In this document: positions 59,270 through 64,000 of the stretch, piece after piece
Numbering within the stretch: the stretch's first letter is position 1
Layout of the letters: every line of letters starts with the position of its first letter
Assembly (NCBI RefSeq): GCF_036346295.1
Contig: NZ_CP107819.1
Location: forward strand, 5,022,001-5,086,000
DNA from: Streptomyces sp. NBC_00536
GTDB taxonomy: Bacteria > Actinomycetota > Actinomycetes > Streptomycetales > Streptomycetaceae
Direction of reading: 5' to 3'
DNA length: 64,000 bases
Made by a program: the position numbers and the translations under genes
The notes under the pieces: model-generated
Database searches by the model: none
What the model saw: the letters and a program-made list of their open reading frames with translations, nothing else
What the model was told of the DNA's origin: nothing

Positions 59270-59929
59270 GTGACCACCGCAGCGCCCACCGCCGTGCCCG
59301 CCCCAGGGCCCACCAACCAGAGCCTCGCCGTGAACGTCGCCGTGATCTACTACTCGGCCACCGGGCACGTCACCGAGATCGCCCGGGAGATCGCCGAGAC
59401 CGCCGAGAAGGCGGGCGCCGAGGTCCGGCTGCGCAAGGTCGCCGAACTCGCCCAGCAGTCCGCGATCGACGCCAACCCGGTGTGGGCCCGGCACGCCGCC
59501 GAGACCGCCGCCATCCCGGTGGCCACCCCCGACGACCTGCTGTGGGCCGACGCGGTCCTCTTCGGCTCGCCCACCCGCTTCGGCAACGTCTCCGCCCAGC
59601 TCAAGCAGTTCCTCGACTCCCTCGGCCCGGCCTGGAGCCAGGGCCTGCTCGCCGACAAGGTCTACGGCGGCTTCACCTCCACCGCCAGCGAGCACGGCGG
59701 CCAGGAATCCACGCTGCTCGCCCTGACCGCCTCCTTCCACCACTTCGGCGGCATCGTCGTCGCCCCCGGCTACACGCACCCCGACAAGTTCACCGACGGC
59801 AACCCCTACGGCACGGCCCACTGGTCCGGCGGCAAGGGTTCGCGGCCCGTGGACGACACCACCCGCAACGCCGCCCGCGCCCAGGCGCAGCGCGTCGTCC
59901 GGTTCGCCCGCGCCGTGAAGCACGCCTGA
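59270..59929 (+). CDS. WrbA-like NAD(P)H:quinone oxidoreductase
   Basis: A 219-residue flavodoxin-fold protein. VAVIYYSATGHVTEIAREIAETAEKAGAEVRL is the FMN phosphate loop, LFGSPTRFGNVSAQLKQFLDSLG and YGGFTSTASEHGGQESTLLAL are WrbA signatures. GTG 59270 is favoured by GAGGAG (59255-59260); an upstream GTG at 59225 also exists. It may keep phenazines or quinones reduced two electrons at a time, preventing redox cycling in the producer, or it may be a tailoring reductase. Confidence 0.85.
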   Translation: MTTAAPTAVPAPGPTNQSLAVNVAVIYYSATGHVTEIAREIAETAEKAGAEVRLRKVAELAQQSAIDANPVWARHAAETAAIPVATPDDLLWADAVLFGSPTRFGNVSAQLKQFLDSLGPAWSQGLLADKVYGGFTSTASEHGGQESTLLALTASFHHFGGIVVAPGYTHPDKFTDGNPYGTAHWSGGKGSRPVDDTTRNAARAQAQRVVRFARAVKHA

Positions 59930-60012
59930 CCTCCCGCACCCCGGCCGACCAGCCGACCGCCCGACCAGCCGAAGCACCAGCCCGCCCGCACCCCGGAGCC
60001 CCGGAGCCCGCC

Positions 60013-61599
60013 ATGACCATCGCCACCATCGGCCCGCCGCACACCGAACGCGCCACCGACTACCGCACGCTCACCGACCTCCTCGCCGGGTCCGTCGCGC
60101 GCTTCCCGGAGCACACCGCGGTATCGGCCGACGGGATCTCGTACACCTACCGCCTCCTCGACGGCTGGGCGAACGCCATCGCCGCCCTGCTGAAGCGCCA
60201 CGGCGTGGGCGGCGGGGACCGGGTGGCGCTGCGGCTGCCGCCGGGCGCCACAGCCATCGCCGCGATGATCGGCGTGATGAAGGCGGGCGCCGCCTACGTC
60301 CCGCTCGATGTGCGCAACCCGCCCTCGCGCAACGAGTTCATCGTCACCGACAGCACGGTGGCCGCCTTCCTCGGCGACCCCGACGGCTGCCCCACCGGCG
60401 GTATCCCGGTCCTCGCCGAGGACACCCTCGCGGCCCTGCTGGACAGCCCCGTCATCAACACTGTCGCCCCGCCCGCCGGGCCCGGGCCGGACCCGCGCGA
60501 CACCGCCTACATCATCTACACCTCCGGGACCACCGGCCGCCCCAAGGGCGTCCTGGTCCCGCACGGCGCCGCGGGCGTCCTGCTGGCCAGCGCCGACGGG
60601 CCGTTCGCCTTCAACGAGCGGGACAGCTGGCTGCTGTTCCACTCCATCTCCTTCGACTTCTCCGTCTGGGAGATCTGGGGCCCGCTGTCCACCGGCGCCC
60701 GCTGCGTGGTGCTGCCCGCGGGCACCGCCCGCTCGCCCGAGGCCACCCTGCGCTTCATCGAGCAGGAGGGCATCACCGTCCTCAACCAGACCCCGACCGC
60801 CTTCGGCGCGCTCACCACCATGGTGCTGCGCGAGGACACGGCCCTGCCGGCCCTGCGCTACGTCATCTTCGGCGGCGAGAAGCTCACCCCCGAGACCGTC
60901 CGCCCCTGGTCCAAGCGGTTCGGCCTCGCGAACCCGGCCCTGGTCAACATGTACGGGGTCACCGAAGCCACCGTCCTCAGCACCTACCACCCGGTGACCG
61001 AGGAGGACCTCGACCGCGACGACCTCCCCATCGGCATCCTGCTCTCCGGCAGCGCCCGCGTGGTCACCGCGGACGGCCTCGACGCCGCCCCCGGCGAGGA
61101 GGGCGAACTGTGGCTGGCCGGGCCGCAGGTCACCGACGGCTACCTCGGCCGCCCCGAGCTGACCGCCGAACGCTTCCCGTCCGTGGACGGCGTACGCCAC
61201 TACCGCAGCGGCGACCTGGTCACCCGCCGCCACGACGACCGGTTCGTCTACCGCGGCCGCGCCGACCTCCAGGTCAAGCTGCGCGGCCACCGCATCGAAC
61301 TCAGCGACATCGAACTCGCCGTCCAGGCCCACCCGGACGTCGCCGACGCCGTCGTCTGGGTGCACACCTTCAAGCCCGGCGACGACCGGCTCGCCTGCGC
61401 CTACACCGTCGCCCAGGGCGCCGAGGACCCCCGCCCCCGCACCCTGCGCGGGCACGTCCGCGACCTCCTGCCGTCGTACATGCACCCGTCGGTCTACCAG
61501 GCGCTGCCGCTGGCCTACCTGCCGCGCACCGTCAACGGAAAGGTCAACCGGGCCGAGGTGGCCCGCATCTGGGAAGAGCAGAGGAGCCAGTCCGCATGA
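60013..61599 (+). CDS. Stand-alone NRPS adenylation enzyme
   Basis: A 528-residue adenylation domain. [15 protein letters not shown] (A3), [13 protein letters not shown] (A4), [10 protein letters not shown] (A5), [15 protein letters not shown] (A6), YRSGDL (A7), [16 protein letters not shown] (A8), [11 protein letters not shown] (A10 Lys). The Asp that binds an alpha-amino group is kept (FDFSVW gives D-F-W at the first three specificity positions, as in many Thr-activating domains), so an amino acid is more likely than an aryl acid. It ends in ATGA overlap with its carrier protein. It probably loads an amino acid onto the next protein for attachment to the phenazine. Confidence 0.85.
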   Translation: MTIATIGPPHTERATDYRTLTDLLAGSVARFPEHTAVSADGISYTYRLLDGWANAIAALLKRHGVGGGDRVALRLPPGATAIAAMIGVMKAGAAYVPLDVRNPPSRNEFIVTDSTVAAFLGDPDGCPTGGIPVLAEDTLAALLDSPVINTVAPPAGPGPDPRDTAYIIYTSGTTGRPKGVLVPHGAAGVLLASADGPFAFNERDSWLLFHSISFDFSVWEIWGPLSTGARCVVLPAGTARSPEATLRFIEQEGITVLNQTPTAFGALTTMVLREDTALPALRYVIFGGEKLTPETVRPWSKRFGLANPALVNMYGVTEATVLSTYHPVTEEDLDRDDLPIGILLSGSARVVTADGLDAAPGEEGELWLAGPQVTDGYLGRPELTAERFPSVDGVRHYRSGDLVTRRHDDRFVYRGRADLQVKLRGHRIELSDIELAVQAHPDVADAVVWVHTFKPGDDRLACAYTVAQGAEDPRPRTLRGHVRDLLPSYMHPSVYQALPLAYLPRTVNGKVNRAEVARIWEEQRSQSA

Positions 61600-61889
61600 G
61601 CATCCCCCAGCACCACACGACCACCGCCGCACTGCCCGAGGAGGTCCGCGAGGCCACCCGCGCCTGGGTGGCCGAGCTGCTCGAAGAGCCCGACGTCACC
61701 CTGGAGGACACCTTCCTGGAACTGGGCGGGCACTCCGCCCTCGCCCTCCAGCTCGGCCGGTACGCCCACGAACGCTTCGGCATCGAATACGACCTGCTGG
61801 TCCTCTTCGAGCGCCCGCTCGGCGAGGCCGCCGACGAGCTGACCGAGCGGATCGCCCGGATCACCGCCGCCGACGCGGAAGCCGCCTGA
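61596..61889 (+). CDS. Peptidyl carrier protein
   Basis: A 97-residue carrier protein. LEEPDVTLEDTFLELGGHSALALQLGRYAHERFGI contains the phosphopantetheine Ser in the NRPS-type context LGGHSAL. It overlaps the adenylation gene and lies 7 bases before the KSIII-like gene. It probably carries the activated amino acid or the phenazinyl acyl group. Confidence 0.87.
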   Translation: MSIPQHHTTTAALPEEVREATRAWVAELLEEPDVTLEDTFLELGGHSALALQLGRYAHERFGIEYDLLVLFERPLGEAADELTERIARITAADAEAA

Positions 61890-61896
61890 GGCCGCC

Positions 61897-62913
61897 GTGG
61901 TGGACATCGGAATCGTCTCCTTCGGCTACGCCTTCGGGGAGGACACGAGCGTCGCCGGTGCCGCGGCCGACTACGTCAGCGACCCCGACCGGGTCGTGAA
62001 GTGGGGCTACCACACCTTCCACCGCGCCCCCGACGGAGTCACCGGCACCGACCTCTCGCGCGGCGCCGCCGAACAGGCCCTGTCCCGCGCCGGGATCACC
62101 GCCGACGCCCTCGACCTGGTCGTCGTCGCGATCACGGACATGCCCGAATACTCCTACTGGGACAGCGCCTCCGCACTGGCCCGGGAGCTGAAGATCGGCC
62201 GCACCCAGACCCTGCTCCTGCAGGAAGGGTGCGGGTCCGGGGTCAACGGCCTCTTCTACGTCGCCTCCACCCTCGCCCTGCAACCCGAAGCCGAATACGC
62301 CCTGTTCGTGGTCGTCAACCGGGTCAGCGAGTTCCACCGCAACCGGATGAACGTCATCAACACCGTGCTGTCCGACGCGGCCGTCGCCGTCGTCGTCCGG
62401 CGCGGCCACACCGCCAACCGGTGGCTGGCCAGCGAACAGTTCACCGACCCCGAGTACAGCGACCTGCTGCGCCTCGACTTCGGCGGCGCCGTCACCCCGC
62501 TGCCCCCCGTCGGCTGGACCAGCGCCGATGCCCCCTCCGCCTACGACCAGGTGCGCGAACAGTTCGGCGGCAACCCCGCCGCGCTGCGCACCTTCATCGG
62601 CGAGCGCTACACCCGCCTCGTCGAGGTCATCGAGGGCGCCTGCCGCCGGGCCGGAGTCCCGCGCACCGACATCGACCACGTCATCTACCTCAACGACGTC
62701 CCCTCCAGCATCGCCGCCGTCGCCGGACCGCTCGGCATCCCGCTGGAACGCACCAACGCGGCCATCGCCCCCGGCCACGGCCACATGGGCGGCGCCGACC
62801 AGCTGATCTCGCTCGGTCTCCAGGTGGAGAGCGGCGAACTGAACCCCGGCGACCTGGTGGCCCTGTGCGGGATCTCCACCGGCCGCTGGTGCGCCACCTT
62901 GATCCGCATCTAA
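61897..62913 (+). CDS. KSIII-like enzyme (3-oxoacyl-ACP synthase III family) with unusual triad
   Basis: A 338-residue thiolase-fold protein. The nucleophile is Cys112 (LLLQEGCGSGVNGLFYV), the usual FabH position. Where FabH has HQAN this one reads YLNDV (IYLNDVPSS), and the GNTSAA region reads GHGHMGGAD. The usual His and Asn are therefore missing or displaced, as in KSIII-type acyltransferases that move acyl groups instead of elongating them. It could join a carrier-bound phenazinyl or amino acyl group to another group, or extend phenazine carboxylate. GTG 61897. Distant from housekeeping FabH. Confidence 0.8.
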   Translation: MVDIGIVSFGYAFGEDTSVAGAAADYVSDPDRVVKWGYHTFHRAPDGVTGTDLSRGAAEQALSRAGITADALDLVVVAITDMPEYSYWDSASALARELKIGRTQTLLLQEGCGSGVNGLFYVASTLALQPEAEYALFVVVNRVSEFHRNRMNVINTVLSDAAVAVVVRRGHTANRWLASEQFTDPEYSDLLRLDFGGAVTPLPPVGWTSADAPSAYDQVREQFGGNPAALRTFIGERYTRLVEVIEGACRRAGVPRTDIDHVIYLNDVPSSIAAVAGPLGIPLERTNAAIAPGHGHMGGADQLISLGLQVESGELNPGDLVALCGISTGRWCATLIRI

Positions 62914-62951
62914 AGAGATCCGCCCGGTCACCCGGGCCACCAGACCAGCGC

Positions 62952-63001
62952 GTACGCCGGCGGGGCCGTCCATTCCCCCGTGCCGGGCCCCGCCGGCGTA
63001 C
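62952..63001 (+). terminator. 16-bp perfect hairpin between KSIII and ligase genes
   Basis: GTACGCCGGCGGGGCC (62952-62967) and its exact complement (62986-63001) with an 18-base loop. It lies 15 bases before the ribosome-binding site of the next gene, so it probably ends the long operon or attenuates read-through. Confidence 0.7.
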
Positions 63002-63028
63002 CCGCTGCCCCGCCCGAAGGAGACCACC

Positions 63029-64000
63029 GTGCCCTCGCCCGCCCACCCGATCCTGGACCTTCCGTACGACGTGCAGCCCGATCCGGACGAGTTCCTGCGG
63101 GCCGCGATGGAGTGGCACTTCAACCCGGAGACCGGATCGCCGTTCTGGCTGCGGCGGGCCGAGACCCTCGACTTCGATCCGCGCACCGACATCAAGTCCC
63201 ACGCGGACCTGCGCCTCTTCCCCAACGTCACCGGCGAGCTGCGCCACGTCCGCGCCGAGGACCTCATCCCGCGCGGCTACGGCTCCGGCCCCGACGTCGT
63301 CGGCGTCTTCGAGAGCGGCGGCACCACCGGCGCCCCCAAGCGGGTCGTCCTCACCCGCGACTGGCTGGAGCGCATGGTGGCGTGGTCCAACGCCAACATC
63401 GACGCCCACGGCTTCCCCCGCGGCGCGAACTGGCTCGGCCTGGTCCCCACCGGCCCGCACATCGTCGGCGAGTTCTTCCACCGCTCCGCCACCACCCACG
63501 GCTCCCGCGGCTTCACCATCGACCTCGACCCCCGCTGGGTGAAGAAGCTGATCGCCCAGGGCCGCGGCGCCGACGCCGGGGCCTACGCCCTGCACCTGCT
63601 GGAGCAGGCCGAGTTCGTGCTGCGCTCCCAGGACATCGGCGTCCTCACCATCACCCCGTCCGTCCTGGAACGCCTCGCGGGCCGCGAGGACCTCGTCGAG
63701 CTGGTCAACCACAAGGTGAAGGCGATCCGCTGGGGCGGCACCCAGCTCGACCCCGACTCCCGCCACCTGTACAAGACGGAGATCTTCCCCGACGTCGCGT
63801 TCTGCGGGAACTACGGCAGCACGATGATCCTCGGCTTCGCGGGCGAGCGGGCCGGCCTGCCCGACGACGAACCCTGCGTCTTCGACCCGCTCAGCCCCTA
63901 CGTCACCTTCTCCGTCGTCGACCCCGCCACCCGCGAACCGGTGGCCTACGGCGAACGCGGCCAGGTCCTGGTCAGCCACGTCAGCAAGGGCTTCCTGCTC
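63029..64000 (+). CDS. EhpF-like phenazine carboxylate adenylase, truncated by window end
   Basis: The frame is open to the last base (324 codons). GTG 63029 follows GAAGGAG (63016-63022). MEWHFNPETGSPFWLRRAETLDFDPRTDIKSHADLRLFPNV, VFESGGTTGAPKRVVLT (P-loop) and FCGNYGSTMILGF match the phenylacetate-CoA-ligase-like ANL enzymes, and in particular EhpF of the Pantoea griseoluteate pathway, which binds phenazine-1,6-dicarboxylate. This is from memory of the family. The likely role is activation of a phenazine carboxylate for reduction, transfer or extension. The C-terminal domain is outside the window. Confidence 0.72.
   Translation, partial: MPSPAHPILDLPYDVQPDPDEFLRAAMEWHFNPETGSPFWLRRAETLDFDPRTDIKSHADLRLFPNVTGELRHVRAEDLIPRGYGSGPDVVGVFESGGTTGAPKRVVLTRDWLERMVAWSNANIDAHGFPRGANWLGLVPTGPHIVGEFFHRSATTHGSRGFTIDLDPRWVKKLIAQGRGADAGAYALHLLEQAEFVLRSQDIGVLTITPSVLERLAGREDLVELVNHKVKAIRWGGTQLDPDSRHLYKTEIFPDVAFCGNYGSTMILGFAGERAGLPDDEPCVFDPLSPYVTFSVVDPATREPVAYGERGQVLVSHVSKGFLL

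Noticed and set aside
61897..62913. Housekeeping FabH
   Set aside because: The His and Asn active-site motifs are missing and the gene is locked into a phenazine/NRPS operon by context.
1..64000. tRNA, rRNA, CRISPR arrays, prophage or integration sites
   Set aside because: I looked through the intergenic segments and saw no cloverleaf-like, spacer-repeat or attachment-site patterns. A covariance-model scan would be decisive.

Overview
This 64 kb window looks like a piece of a Streptomyces (or close relative) chromosome. The DNA is very GC-rich with GC-rich third codon positions, starts are often GTG or TTG, and many genes are joined by 4-bp ATGA/GTGA overlaps. It carries γ-butyrolactone-type regulators, and rare TTA (bldA-type) codons were noticed only in two regulatory genes. 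No rRNA, tRNA or CRISPR array was seen.

Layout. (1) 1-2.7 kb: the end of a small conserved-looking gene set (APH-like kinase, methyltransferase, HAD protein). (2) 2.6-9.4 kb: a divergent cell-surface glycopolymer locus with NeuB- and NeuA-like genes for a nonulosonic acid (sialic acid/Kdn type) and four glycosyltransferase-like genes. (3) 9.5-18.1 kb: an M20 amidohydrolase, then a nucleoside uptake and salvage regulon (BMP-type lipoprotein, ABC ATPase, two permeases, cytidine deaminase, thymidine phosphorylase). Three promoters of this regulon share a CTACGCGCGTAG-type palindrome. (4) 18.1-24.3 kb: a STAS protein, an ECF sigma factor, and a signalling block (AfsA-type butyrolactone synthase, two TetR receptors of the ArpA/ScbR type, an MmyB-like XRE regulator with a TTA codon, an MBL-fold hydrolase).

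(5) 24.4-39.9 kb: an unusual biosynthetic block. It has three related P-loop proteins, two MFS exporters, a HAD phosphatase, an acyl-adenylating enzyme, an SDR, two carrier proteins, an AvrD-family protein (AvrD is the syringolide-forming enzyme of Pseudomonas), a SnoaL-like protein, a three-subunit molybdenum hydroxylase and an Sfp-type phosphopantetheinyl transferase. (6) 40.0-44.5 kb: ordinary genes (collagen-like secreted protein, small regulatory operon, pterin dehydratase, HAD, GNAT) that split the biosynthetic region. (7) 44.6-64 kb: a phenazine cluster. It opens with an IS701-transposase-like regulator (TTA codon, degenerate catalytic motif) and a StrR/ParB-like regulator, followed by an exporter, FAD oxidoreductase, methyltransferase, flavin monooxygenase and the core set phzB-D-E-(small gene)-F-G. 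Tailoring genes follow: flavin reductase, WrbA-like protein, adenylation enzyme, carrier protein, KSIII-like enzyme and an EhpF-like carboxylate adenylase cut by the window end. No phzC is in view.

How it may fit together (inference). Five copies of an 18-bp imperfect palindrome lie upstream of afsA, both tetR genes, the XRE gene and the IS701-like gene. They suggest one circuit in which a butyrolactone-type signal and its TetR receptors control both biosynthetic halves. The AvrD block could make a syringolide- or butenolide-like molecule, either a second signal or a product. The phenazine block makes a phenazine carboxylate that is activated, probably chain-modified and oxidised.
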